From: Arenibacter algicola | GTDB lineage: Bacteria; Bacteroidota; Bacteroidia; Flavobacteriales; Flavobacteriaceae | Direction: 5' to 3' | DNA length: 64,000 nucleotides | Assembly: GCF_000733925.1 (NCBI RefSeq) | Contig: NZ_JPOO01000003.1 | Location: forward strand, 3,038,001 to 3,102,000 | In this document: one piece after another, positions 16,895-25,361 of the stretch | How positions within the stretch are numbered: the stretch's first letter is position 1 | Layout of the letters: every line of letters starts with the position of its first letter | Made by a program: the position numbers and the translations under genes | Notes under the pieces: model-generated | Database searches by the model: none | The model's input: only the letters and a program-made list of their open reading frames with translations | Told to the model about the DNA's origin: nothing

Positions 16895-17926
16895 ATGCAA
16901 CTGTACAATACCTTAAGTGCTAAGGAGAGAGAGGCCCTTATAGAGGAGGCGGGATTGGAGCGCCTTACCATTTCTTTCTATCAATATGCACGTATTGGCA
17001 ATCCGTCAATTTTTCGAAACCATTTATTTATTCATTGGAACGAACTGGATGTTTTGGGCCGTATCTATGTAGCCCATGAAGGCATCAATGCCCAATTATC
17101 CGTTCCTGCCGTAAATTTCAATGCCTTTAAGGCTCACTTGGATAGTATCACCTTTTTGGAAAATGTTAGGTTGAATATCGCTATTGAACAGGATAACAAA
17201 TCATTTTTAAAATTAAAGGTCAAGGTTCGTGAAAAGATTGTTGCCGACGGCTTAAATGATGACTCTTTTGATGTTACCAATAAGGGAATTCATGTAGATG
17301 CCGTTAAGTTTAATGAACTTATTGAGGATTCCGATACTATTTTGGTAGATATGCGCAATCACTATGAAAGTGAGATTGGGCATTTTAAGAACGCCATTAC
17401 CCCTGATGTGGATACGTTTAGGGATTCGTTGGATATCATTGAAAAGGATCTGGCAGACCATAAAGAGGATAAAAAATTGGTCATGTACTGTACTGGTGGT
17501 ATTAGGTGCGAAAAGGCCAGTGCTTATTATAAGCACAAAGGATTTAAGAACGTATATCAGCTGGAAGGTGGAATTATAGAATATACGCGTCAGGTTAAAA
17601 ATCTGAATTTGGAAAATAAATTCTTAGGTAAGAATTTTGTTTTTGATCATCGTAGGGGAGAGCGGATAACCGATGATGTCATCGCCAATTGCCATCAATG
17701 TGGCAGCCCTTGTGACAATCACGTGAATTGTGCCAATGAGGCATGCCATCTACTTTTTATTCAATGTGATGCCTGTGCAGAGGCAATGAACAACTGTTGT
17801 TCTGTGGATTGCAAGGAAATTCATGAACTACCTTTTGAGGAACAGAAAAAATTAAGGAAAGGAAAAGTGGTTGGTAACAAGATTTTTAAAAAGGGTCGTT
17901 CCGAGGTTTTGAAGTATAAGAAGTAA
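16895..17926 (+). CDS. trhO: tRNA uridine(34) hydroxylase, rhodanese family
   Basis: The 343-residue protein matches TrhO/YceA: an N-terminal acylphosphatase-like domain (about 25-120, 'YVAHEGINAQLS'), a rhodanese domain (about 135-235) with active-site Cys199 in 'YCTGGIRCEKAS', and a Cys-rich C-terminus (about 255-310, repeated CxxC pairs, probably metal-binding). TrhO makes 5-hydroxyuridine at the wobble base of certain tRNAs using O2. All expected residues are present. It is monocistronic. Confidence 0.93.
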   Translation: MQLYNTLSAKEREALIEEAGLERLTISFYQYARIGNPSIFRNHLFIHWNELDVLGRIYVAHEGINAQLSVPAVNFNAFKAHLDSITFLENVRLNIAIEQDNKSFLKLKVKVREKIVADGLNDDSFDVTNKGIHVDAVKFNELIEDSDTILVDMRNHYESEIGHFKNAITPDVDTFRDSLDIIEKDLADHKEDKKLVMYCTGGIRCEKASAYYKHKGFKNVYQLEGGIIEYTRQVKNLNLENKFLGKNFVFDHRRGERITDDVIANCHQCGSPCDNHVNCANEACHLLFIQCDACAEAMNNCCSVDCKEIHELPFEEQKKLRKGKVVGNKIFKKGRSEVLKYKK

Positions 17927-18258
17927 GTCCCTAGATACATCCGTTACTGGTACCTTGTCTTCATAGCTATTGCTTCACAGCAACAAATAACTGTTTTTCT
18001 ATCAATTAATTAAACTTTGGGGACTAATTGTAAATAATGGTCCCTTTTAAAGTCGCGGGGTATTTTGTGTTTTTAAGGCAAAGATTAAGTTAAAAATTTC
18101 CTGCTTGGGGTCATTTTTCCCTGGTTTAAGGGACCTTTACGCGGACAACAAAACTCTTTCTTTTTATCGCATCAAAAAAACACTATCTTTACGTTTAATA
18201 ATTTTATGAACCTTTTTTAGTAAAAGTGTTACATTTTTACTAAACCAAGATACGAAAT
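17927..18258. other. Intergenic stretch with an inverted repeat, no gene seen
   Basis: This is AT-rich DNA between trhO and ricT. No ORF or RNA gene was recognised. A TATCTTTA box (18184-18191) resembling a -7 element and the 10-bp inverted repeat at 18216-18244 lie close to ricT. Confidence 0.5.
18216..18244 (+). promoter_or_regulatory. Inverted repeat just upstream of ricT
   Basis: TTTAGTAAAA (18216-18225) and TTTTACTAAA (18235-18244) are perfect inverted copies 9 bp apart, ending 14 bp before the ricT ATG. It could be an operator or an RNA hairpin near the start codon. Confidence 0.4.
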
Positions 18259-19428
18259 ATGGGTTGTAGCAGTTGTTCAACCGGTAAGGACGGACAGCCT
18301 AAAGGATGCAAGAGCAATGGTACTTGTGGCACTGATGGCTGTAATAAATTGACGGTATTTGATTGGCTTTCCAATATGTCACTTCCAAATGGGGAAAAAC
18401 CATTTGATTGTGTGGAAGTCCGTTTTAAAAATAGTAGAAAAGAATTCTTCAGAAATTCCGAAAATCTTTCACTTTCCATTGGCGATATAGTGGCTACACA
18501 GGCCACTTCTGGCCATGATGTAGGTATGGTTACCCTTACGGGAGAATTGGTAAGGGTGCAAATGAAGAAAAAGAAGGAAGATTATAACAATCCGGAACTT
18601 CCTAAAATTTACAGAAAGGCTTCCCAAAAGGATATAGACATTTGGCAAAAATGTAGGGATAGGGAAGAGGAGATTAAGAAAAGGGCCAGAGAAATCGCCA
18701 TTGTACTAAAGTTGCAAATGAAAATCTCCGATGTGGAATTTCAGGGAGATGGTTCCAAGGCTACCTTTTATTACACCGCGGAAGAGCGTGTGGATTTCCG
18801 CCAATTGATCAAGGACATGGCCAAGGCTTTTGGTATCCGAATCGAAATGAGGCAAATTGGCTACCGACAGGAAGCCCAACGTTTGGGAGGAATAGGTTCT
18901 TGTGGAAGGGAATTGTGCTGCTCTACATGGTTGACCGATTTTAGGTCGGTAAGCACTTCGGCGGCCCGTTATCAACAACTTTCCCTTAATCCCCAGAAAT
19001 TGGCAGGGCAATGTGGTAAACTTAAATGTTGCCTAAATTACGAATTGGACGTTTATTTGGATGCCTTGAAGGATTTTCCAGGACAGGATACCAAGCTATT
19101 TACGGAAAAAGGGATGGCCTTTTGCCAGAAGGTAGATATTTTCAAAGCCTCACTTTGGTTTTCCTATAAGGATGAACCTGCCAATTGGCATGTCTTGTCC
19201 AAAGACCAGGTTTTGGAGGTGTTGGAAAAAAACAAAAAGAGGGAGAAAGTAGCCAGTTTGGAGGAATATGCGGTGGATAATGTTCAAGCAGTTGAAAAGG
19301 TTTTTGAGAATGTGGTAGGGCAGGATAGCTTAACGCGATTTGACACCCCTAAGAAAAGAAGGTCCAACAGGAACAACAAGAAAAAGAAACGAAGCAATTA
19401 TAAAAAAAGGCCTACCAACAATGCTTAG
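18259..19428 (+). CDS. ricT: PSP1/RicT-like regulatory Fe-S protein
   Basis: The 389-residue protein contains the PSP1 domain (about 70-300) with the conserved Cys clusters 'CGRELCCSTWL' and 'CGKLKCCLNYELD'. In Bacillus, RicT (YaaT) joins RicA and RicF in a complex carrying [4Fe-4S] clusters that influences RNase Y and development. The first 28 residues add five Cys (positions 3, 6, 17, 23, 28) in a Gly/Ser/Lys-rich tail, and the C-terminus is strongly basic. The stop overlaps the gldH start, and PBP1A follows, so it heads an envelope-related operon. The symbol follows homology; function in this organism is inferred. Confidence 0.85.
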   Translation: MGCSSCSTGKDGQPKGCKSNGTCGTDGCNKLTVFDWLSNMSLPNGEKPFDCVEVRFKNSRKEFFRNSENLSLSIGDIVATQATSGHDVGMVTLTGELVRVQMKKKKEDYNNPELPKIYRKASQKDIDIWQKCRDREEEIKKRAREIAIVLKLQMKISDVEFQGDGSKATFYYTAEERVDFRQLIKDMAKAFGIRIEMRQIGYRQEAQRLGGIGSCGRELCCSTWLTDFRSVSTSAARYQQLSLNPQKLAGQCGKLKCCLNYELDVYLDALKDFPGQDTKLFTEKGMAFCQKVDIFKASLWFSYKDEPANWHVLSKDQVLEVLEKNKKREKVASLEEYAVDNVQAVEKVFENVVGQDSLTRFDTPKKRRSNRNNKKKKRSNYKKRPTNNA

Positions 19429-19906
19429 GAGTTTGGGTGTAATTTTTTTAGTAATTTTTATGGTTTCCTGTGATAAGAAAACCGTAAAGTCCGATTATAG
19501 TCCAACACAGAATGGACGGTGGAACAAGGATAGCGTAGCAAAATTTTCCTTCCAGGAACTGGATACCCTTCAGAAGTATAATATGTTCATTAATCTGAGA
19601 AACGATGGGACATATCCTTACAGTAACCTTTTTCTAATTGCCGAATTAAGGTTTCCCAGCGGCGATGTAGTGCGTGATACCTTGGAATATGAAATGGCAA
19701 AACCGGACGGACAGTGGTTGGGAACTGGTTATGGAAGTTTAATGGAAAACAAATTATGGTATAAAGAAAACGTCGTTTTCCCGTCTTCAGGCGTATATAC
19801 CTTAGAAATTTCCCATGCCATGCGTAAAAATGGCCAAGTAGATGGAATTGTCGAATTGGAAGGTATCACCGATGTGGGTTACCTAATCGAAAAAAGTAAT
19901 CAGTAG
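19421..19906 (+). CDS. gldH: Gliding motility lipoprotein GldH
   Basis: The 161-residue lipoprotein has signal 'IFLVIFMVSCDKK' with the lipobox Cys near residue 16. The sequence 'YNMFINLRNDGTYPYSNLFL' and 'DTLEYEMAKPDGQWLGTG' is typical of GldH, required for gliding and type IX secretion-linked motility in flavobacteria. The start was placed at 19421 because an in-frame upstream extension would encode 27 charged residues and spoil the signal peptide. It overlaps the ricT stop by 8 bp and precedes PBP1A by 4 bp. Confidence 0.88.
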   Translation: MLRSLGVIFLVIFMVSCDKKTVKSDYSPTQNGRWNKDSVAKFSFQELDTLQKYNMFINLRNDGTYPYSNLFLIAELRFPSGDVVRDTLEYEMAKPDGQWLGTGYGSLMENKLWYKENVVFPSSGVYTLEISHAMRKNGQVDGIVELEGITDVGYLIEKSNQ

Positions 19907-19910
19907 GCTT

Positions 19911-22253
19911 ATGGCAACAGCTACCAAAAAGAAGAAAAAAAGCAACAACAATTTTTTTAAGTTCATTAAATGGTTTTGGGTACTGTTTTTTATAGGTGTA
20001 CTCTCCGTAGCAATGGTCTTCCTTTTGGCTTCTTGGGGTGCCTTTGGAGCTATGCCGGAATATGAACGTTTGGAGAATCCACAGACCAATTTGGCCAGTG
20101 AAATTATTTCCTCTGATGGAGAGACTTTGGGTAAATTCTATCTGGACGACAATAGGACCGATGTGGCCTACGAAGAGTTGCCGAAAACTTTGGTGCAGGC
20201 ACTTGTGGCTACCGAAGATGCACGGTATTATGAGCATTCGGGAATAGATGCCAGGGGTACGCTTAGGGCCTTTGTCTATCTGGGCAAGAAAGGAGGGGCC
20301 AGTACCATATCCCAACAATTGGCGAGACAATTGTTTGTAGGGGTGCGTTCCAAGAATATTTTTGAAACTATTACCCAAAAAATAAAGGAGTGGGTGCTCG
20401 CCATAAGGTTGGAGCGGAGCTATACCAAGGAAGAAATCGTTAAGATGTATCTCAACATTTACGATTTTAATTATAATGCCGATGGTATCAGATCTGCCTC
20501 ACGTATTTATTTTGGCAAAGAGCCCAAAAATCTAAAAATAGAAGAATCAGCGGTTTTGGTGGGGATGCTTAAAAACTCTTCATATTATAATCCTATTCGA
20601 AGGGAAGAATTGGTCCTAAATCGTAGAAATACGGTCTTGTCCCAGATGGCGAAATATGATTTTATCACGGAAAAGCAAAAGGATTCCTTACAGGCTTTAA
20701 AAATGGACATCAATTTTAGTCCAGAGTCGCATAGAGAGGGCTTGGCTACCTATTTTAGGATGTATCTTCAGGGCTTTATGCGAAAGTGGATAGAAAAAAA
20801 CCCGAAACCGGCTTTAAAAGGGGAGAGTGATAAATATAATCTGTATTTGGACGGACTTAGGATATACACTACCATAGATTCCCGTATGCAAAAAAATGCA
20901 GAAGATGCCGTGGCCGAGCATATGAAAAAATTGCAGGCGGAGTTTTTTCATCAAAACACTCCCGACCGTAATAAAACTGCCCCGTTTATTGAAGAGGTAC
21001 CTGGGGAAATAGACGGAATTATGGAGCGGGCCATTAAGTCTTCACACAGGTGGCATAACCTAAAGGACCAAGGGAGGAATGAAAAAGAAATAAGGGCTTC
21101 CTTTAATGAGCCTGTAGAAATGACCGTTTTTGATTGGAATAGCGATACCAAGGAAAAGGATACGGTAATGACCCCTATGGATTCCATTAGATATTATAAA
21201 TCCTTTCTTAAGACGGCCATGATGTCTATGGAACCCCAAACCGGACATGTAAAAGCCTGGGTAGGCGGTATAGACTATAAGCATTTTCAGTATGACAACG
21301 TTATCCAAGGGAGTATGCAGGTAGGATCTACTTTTAAGCCTTTTGTATATGCCGCCGCTATAGATCAATTACGTCTTTCGCCCTGCGATATGCTTCCTGA
21401 CAATCTATATTGTATAGAGGCCAATAAACACGGAAATCCTGACCCGTGGTGTCCAAAGAATTCTAACGGAGAATATTCCGGGGAAATGTTGACACTCAAA
21501 AATGCATTGGCCAATTCAGTAAATTCCATTACCGCCCAATTAATAGACAGGGTTGGTCCCAAGGCCGTGGTATCCATCGCCAAAAATTTGGGAATAACAG
21601 GAGAAATACCTGAGGTACCTTCCATTGCCTTGGGAACTGCAGACCTTAATGTGTATGAGATGGTTGGGGCCTATGGCACTTTTGCCAACCAAGGGGTATA
21701 TGTTAAACCCGTTATGGTAACCAGGATTGAGGATAAGAATGGTACGGTATTGTACGAGTATGTACCGGAGACAAAAGATGTTTTAAGCAAGGATGTATCC
21801 TATGCCATGCTAGATCTTATGTCCGGGGTAACACAAGGAGGATCCGGGACAAGATTAAGAACCACGGGAGCAGAGAAATATAGACCGGAGTATAAGGAGA
21901 TCATAACAGGTTATCCTTACGAGTTTAAAAATCCTATTGCCGGTAAAACGGGTACTACCCAGAACCAAAGTGATGGTTGGTTTATGGGAATGGTTCCTAA
22001 CCTGGTTACTGGAGTTTGGGTAGGGGGAGATGACAAAGCGGTTCATTTTAGGACCATTACCTACGGACAAGGAGCTTCCATGGCTTTGCCAATTTGGGGC
22101 TTATATATGAAAAAGAACTATGCCAACAAGGAATTGGGTATTTCCGATGGAGAATTTGAAAAGCCGGAGAATTTATCTATTAACGTAGATTGCTCCAAGA
22201 CTTCTACCGAGGAGGATAATAAAATTGATATAGAAGACGATTTGGATTTTTAG
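19911..22253 (+). CDS. Penicillin-binding protein 1A (class A)
   Basis: The 780-residue bifunctional peptidoglycan synthase has a Lys-rich cytosolic N-terminus, one transmembrane helix (about 24-46), a GT51 glycosyltransferase domain ('EDARYYEHSGIDARG', 'GASTISQQLARQLF') and a transpeptidase domain with SxxK 'GSTFKPF', SxN 'ANSVNS' and KTG 'GKTGTTQN'. It polymerises and cross-links the cell wall at the outer face of the inner membrane. The C-terminus is short and acidic. Last gene of the ricT-gldH operon, followed by a strong terminator. Confidence 0.95.
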   Translation: MATATKKKKKSNNNFFKFIKWFWVLFFIGVLSVAMVFLLASWGAFGAMPEYERLENPQTNLASEIISSDGETLGKFYLDDNRTDVAYEELPKTLVQALVATEDARYYEHSGIDARGTLRAFVYLGKKGGASTISQQLARQLFVGVRSKNIFETITQKIKEWVLAIRLERSYTKEEIVKMYLNIYDFNYNADGIRSASRIYFGKEPKNLKIEESAVLVGMLKNSSYYNPIRREELVLNRRNTVLSQMAKYDFITEKQKDSLQALKMDINFSPESHREGLATYFRMYLQGFMRKWIEKNPKPALKGESDKYNLYLDGLRIYTTIDSRMQKNAEDAVAEHMKKLQAEFFHQNTPDRNKTAPFIEEVPGEIDGIMERAIKSSHRWHNLKDQGRNEKEIRASFNEPVEMTVFDWNSDTKEKDTVMTPMDSIRYYKSFLKTAMMSMEPQTGHVKAWVGGIDYKHFQYDNVIQGSMQVGSTFKPFVYAAAIDQLRLSPCDMLPDNLYCIEANKHGNPDPWCPKNSNGEYSGEMLTLKNALANSVNSITAQLIDRVGPKAVVSIAKNLGITGEIPEVPSIALGTADLNVYEMVGAYGTFANQGVYVKPVMVTRIEDKNGTVLYEYVPETKDVLSKDVSYAMLDLMSGVTQGGSGTRLRTTGAEKYRPEYKEIITGYPYEFKNPIAGKTGTTQNQSDGWFMGMVPNLVTGVWVGGDDKAVHFRTITYGQGASMALPIWGLYMKKNYANKELGISDGEFEKPENLSINVDCSKTSTEEDNKIDIEDDLDF

Positions 22254-22276
22254 TATCAGAATAAATTATTGCCATA

Positions 22277-22315
22277 AATGCCCTTGCTTTTATCTAAAAG
22301 TTAAGGGCATTTTTC
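22277..22315 (+). terminator. Terminator after the PBP1A gene
   Basis: ATGCCCTT (22278-22285) pairs with AAGGGCAT (22303-22310), with additional TTTT/AAAA pairing inside and TTTTT after. Confidence 0.8.
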
Positions 22316-22373
22316 GTTAAAAACCCCTATTTTAGAGAGAGCAAGAAAATAGTTTTAATTAAGTCGGTTTTAT

Positions 22374-23075
22374 ATGATACGAAAAACAGTTGCCAACGTG
22401 CAGGAGGCCTTAAAAGGAGTAAAGGACGGGATGACTTTTATGTTGGGAGGATTTGGATTATGTGGTATCCCTGAAAATGCTATAGCCGCATTGGTGAAGA
22501 TGGGAGTCAAGGATTTAACCTGTATTTCCAATAATGCCGGTGTGGACGATTTTGGTCTTGGGCTCTTGTTGCACAAAAGACAGATAAAGAAAATGATTTC
22601 CTCTTATGTGGGGGAGAATGATGAGTTTGAACGGCAAATGTTGAGCGGGGAATTGGACGTAGAACTTACCCCTCAAGGAACTTTAGCGGAGAAATGTAGG
22701 GCCGCACAGGCCGGTTTCCCCGCCTTTTATACTCCGGCCGGTTATGGAACGGAAGTGGCCGAAGGAAAGGAGACTAGGGAGTTCAATGGAAAAATGTATG
22801 TACTGGAAGAAGCCTTTAAGGCCGATTTTTCCTTCGTAAAGGCATGGAAGGGCGATGAGGCAGGAAATCTAATATTTAAGGGTACCGCCCGAAACTTTAA
22901 TCCGGCCATGTGTGGCGCGGCCAAGATTACGATTGCCGAGGTAGAGGAGCTGGTGCCGGCAGGAGATTTGGACCCCAACCAGATCCATGTCCCTGGAATT
23001 TTTGTACAACGTATCTTCCAAGGTAAAAATTACGAGAAAAGAATTGAGCAGTTGACGGTTCGTAAAGTCAATTAA
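22374..23075 (+). CDS. scoA: 3-oxoacid CoA-transferase subunit A
   Basis: The 233-residue alpha subunit has the family signature 'FMLGGFGLCGIPENAI' near the N-terminus and the typical 'YTPAGYGTEVAEGKE'. With the beta subunit it moves CoA between succinyl-CoA (or another donor) and acetoacetate-type acids; the exact substrates cannot be read from sequence. The partner scoB is normally adjacent, but here a four-helix-bundle gene separates them by 633 bp. Confidence 0.92.
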   Translation: MIRKTVANVQEALKGVKDGMTFMLGGFGLCGIPENAIAALVKMGVKDLTCISNNAGVDDFGLGLLLHKRQIKKMISSYVGENDEFERQMLSGELDVELTPQGTLAEKCRAAQAGFPAFYTPAGYGTEVAEGKETREFNGKMYVLEEAFKADFSFVKAWKGDEAGNLIFKGTARNFNPAMCGAAKITIAEVEELVPAGDLDPNQIHVPGIFVQRIFQGKNYEKRIEQLTVRKVN

Positions 23076-23076
23076 G

Positions 23077-23681
23077 CAATTGAATAATTTAAAAATGTAA
23101 CAATTGGGATATAATTTTGATGGGTGCTGATATAAACGAGAAAGTAAATCTGGGTTTAAATGTAAGGCTTTGTACTTTTCTGGTTTGTTAAATGTGTGCT
23201 TTGTTGTAATGGCCAAAGAGTCACTTTAACTTTAAATTCGGTATGATAAATAGGGAAAATGCTGTCGTTCAAAAATCCATCGATGTTGCCATAAGGATAG
23301 TTGAATTTTGCGAAGTTTTAGAGGAGAAAAGAAAGTACGTTATTGCAACACAGTTGTTAAGAGCAGGTACAAGCATAGGTGCAAATATTCATGAAGCTCA
23401 AAACGCCGAAAGTAGGGCCGACTTTATTCATAAAATGAAAATTGCTGTGAAGGAGCTTGAGGAAACTAAATATTGGCTTGTTTTATGTGAACGGTCAAAG
23501 TCGTACCCTTTCGAAATCGATTTAAAAGAAAGCATTGATGAATTGGGGTTAATATTATATAAAATTATTAGCACCACTAAGAGGAATTCAAGATTGTAAC
23601 CTAGGAACAACAAATTAATCTGTTGGTTAATTGGGAGATCGTCACATTAAGTTATGGGTCAATTATTAAATTATTTAATTG
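23077..23681. repeat. Imperfect inverted repeat enclosing the sco four-helix-bundle gene
   Basis: CAATTGAATAATTTAA (23077-23092) and TTAAATTATTTAATTG (23666-23681) are inverted copies with 15 of 16 matching. GCAAT at the outer side of each and AATTG on the inner side extend the similarity. The sequence is AT-rich, so chance similarity must be allowed for. The two arms begin 2 bp after the scoA stop and end 27 bp before scoB. Confidence 0.55.
23243..23599 (+). CDS. Four-helix-bundle protein (23S rRNA IVP type), inside scoA-scoB
   Basis: The 118-residue all-helical protein carries the hallmark 'QLLRAGTSIGANIHEAQNAES' region of the S23/IVP family (TIGR02436), related to the Avd accessory protein of diversity-generating retroelements. 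Family members form pentameric barrels; their cellular role is unknown. It belongs to a different branch (GANIxEA) from the copies at 27991 and 47638 (SNIAEG). It lies in the operon sense 167 bp after scoA and 109 bp before scoB, bordered by inverted repeats. It appears intact. Confidence 0.85.
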   Translation: MINRENAVVQKSIDVAIRIVEFCEVLEEKRKYVIATQLLRAGTSIGANIHEAQNAESRADFIHKMKIAVKELEETKYWLVLCERSKSYPFEIDLKESIDELGLILYKIISTTKRNSRL

Positions 23682-23708
23682 ATACATTGCTAAATTATAA
23701 CTTTAATT

Positions 23709-24362
23709 ATGTTGGATAAAAACGGAATAGCAAAGCGCATAGCAAAGGAAGTCAAAGACGGATATTATGTTAACCTTGGAATTGGGATACCTACTTTGGT
23801 GGCCAATTTTGTAAGGGATGATATCAGTGTGGAATTTCAAAGTGAAAACGGGGTGTTGGGCATGGGCCCCTTTCCTTTTGAAGGGGAAGAGGATGCCGAT
23901 ATCATCAATGCGGGTAAACAGACCATAACAACCCTTCCAGGAGCCTCATTTTTCGACTCTGTAACGAGCTTTGGCATGATTCGGGGGCAACATGTAGACC
24001 TAACCATTCTGGGCGCCATGGAGGTTGCTGAAAACGGGGATATTGCCAATTGGAAAATTCCAGGTAAAATGGTCAAGGGAATGGGCGGAGCTATGGATTT
24101 GGTAGCTTCTGCTGAGAACATCATTGTAGCCATGATGCATACCAATAGGGCAGGCGAATCCAAGTTGTTAAAGAAATGTTCTTTACCATTGACGGGAGTT
24201 GGATGTGTAAAAAAAATTGTAACCAATTTGGCAGTACTGGATGTAACTCCCGAGGGATTTAAATTGTTGGAAAGGGCGCCTGGTGTTAGCGTTGATGAGA
24301 TAGTAAAGGCTACTGAAGGGAATTTAATTCTGGAAGGGGATATTCCAGAGATGGATATTTAA
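23709..24362 (+). CDS. scoB: 3-oxoacid CoA-transferase subunit B
   Basis: The 217-residue beta subunit holds the catalytic Glu in 'QSENGVLGMGP' and the typical 'NLGIGIPTLVANF' and 'GAMDLVASAENIIVAMMHT' segments. It pairs with the product of scoA. Both subunits look full length, so the intervening gene has not damaged either reading frame; whether scoB is still translated from the same mRNA is open. Confidence 0.92.
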   Translation: MLDKNGIAKRIAKEVKDGYYVNLGIGIPTLVANFVRDDISVEFQSENGVLGMGPFPFEGEEDADIINAGKQTITTLPGASFFDSVTSFGMIRGQHVDLTILGAMEVAENGDIANWKIPGKMVKGMGGAMDLVASAENIIVAMMHTNRAGESKLLKKCSLPLTGVGCVKKIVTNLAVLDVTPEGFKLLERAPGVSVDEIVKATEGNLILEGDIPEMDI

Positions 24363-24608
24363 CCCGGGATGTTAAATTAAGTGTGTCAGATTTTATAGAA
24401 TTTTCATCTTAAGTCACATTTAAATGTACAGTCTCTATTTAACATTTTGGAAAACATATATATCGATCAAAATAACTATTTTTATGCGCAGACAACAATT
24501 ACTGTATATTTCACAACAATTTTTTAAATGTTGCGTTAATCTGAATTATATTGCATTTAATAACAGAAGTTAAACCCCAAATTTAACAACTACTAAACCT
24601 TAATTACT

Positions 24609-24716
24609 ATGGAAGCCCAAATTAACCACCCCCGCGCTCAAAAAGAAATTCAAGTTTATCGAAATGACTTTTTCACGGGCATTGTAAGATTGACAAAAAA
24701 ATTATTTATGCTATAG
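24609..24716 (+). CDS. Candidate small protein, 35 residues
   Basis: ATG at 24609 opens 35 codons beginning MEAQINHPRAQKEIQVY and ending in KKLFML. Composition is protein-like (basic C-terminus, mixed polarity). It follows an A-rich leader typical of flavobacterial genes and a 247-bp gap after scoB, and a strong terminator lies 18 bp beyond its stop. That makes a complete small transcription unit. No family is recognised. An RNA-only function is the alternative. Confidence 0.5.
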   Translation: MEAQINHPRAQKEIQVYRNDFFTGIVRLTKKLFML

Positions 24717-24722
24717 CATAAA
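24705..24722. promoter_or_regulatory. Perfect 18-bp palindrome over the small-ORF stop codon
   Basis: TTTATGCTATAGCATAAA is a perfect palindrome with no spacer. It could be a protein-binding site or part of the 3' RNA structure before the terminator. Confidence 0.45.
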
Positions 24723-24734
24723 TCAAAAGTTTAC

Positions 24735-24772
24735 AAAGGGAGCACTACTATAAAGTAGTGCTCCCTTTTTTG
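24735..24772 (+). terminator. Strong terminator of the small transcription unit
   Basis: AAAGGGAGCACTACT (24735-24749) pairs fully with AGTAGTGCTCCCTTT (24754-24768), loop ATAA, followed by a T tract. Confidence 0.85.
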
Positions 24773-24818
24773 TTTTCAATCTAGTTGAAAATCGTAATTT
24801 TAAGAAGGAAAGTAAAGC

Positions 24819-25334
24819 ATGAAACTACATTTGAGGCTGTGTACCATTAACGATTTGGGAGTTTTGGCCAATATGGGCAAAAGGACCTTTATAGATGCTT
24901 TTGAAAAGGACAATAAGCCGGAGGATTTTAAGGAATACCTTGATTCTGCTTTTGGCGAGGAAAGGCTTTTAAAGGAACTTCAGGATATTAATTCATCCTA
25001 TTATTTTATTTATAAGGATTCCAGTTTGGTGGGATACATAAAGCTGAATGAAAATGAAGCCCAATCCGATATTAAGGACATCAATTCCATAGAGTTGGAG
25101 CGTATCTATGTATTGAGCGAATTTCAGGGCCAGGGAATTGGGGAGTGGATACTGGGGCAGGTAATATCCATGGCCAAAGCTAAAAATAGGTCTTATGTGT
25201 GGCTTGGTGTTTGGGAACACAATCCCAAGGCCATTAAATTTTATCAAAGATTGGGGTTCTATAAGTTTGGGAGCCATCCTTATTTTATAGGTAATGATGA
25301 GCAAACGGATTGGCTATTGCGGCTGGATATTTAA
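24819..25334 (+). CDS. GNAT family N-acetyltransferase
   Basis: The 171-residue protein has the GNAT fold signature: 'IELERIYVLSEFQGQGIGEWIL' (acetyl-CoA-binding Q-G-x-G-x-G/A loop, about 90-110) and 'NPKAIKFYQRLGFYKFG' near the C-terminus. It transfers an acetyl group from acetyl-CoA to an unknown amine. Nothing in the neighbourhood suggests the substrate. It is monocistronic and converges on the aminotransferase gene. Confidence 0.85.
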   Translation: MKLHLRLCTINDLGVLANMGKRTFIDAFEKDNKPEDFKEYLDSAFGEERLLKELQDINSSYYFIYKDSSLVGYIKLNENEAQSDIKDINSIELERIYVLSEFQGQGIGEWILGQVISMAKAKNRSYVWLGVWEHNPKAIKFYQRLGFYKFGSHPYFIGNDEQTDWLLRLDI

Positions 25335-25361
25335 ACGAGGTTTTTCACAAAATTATTTTAT

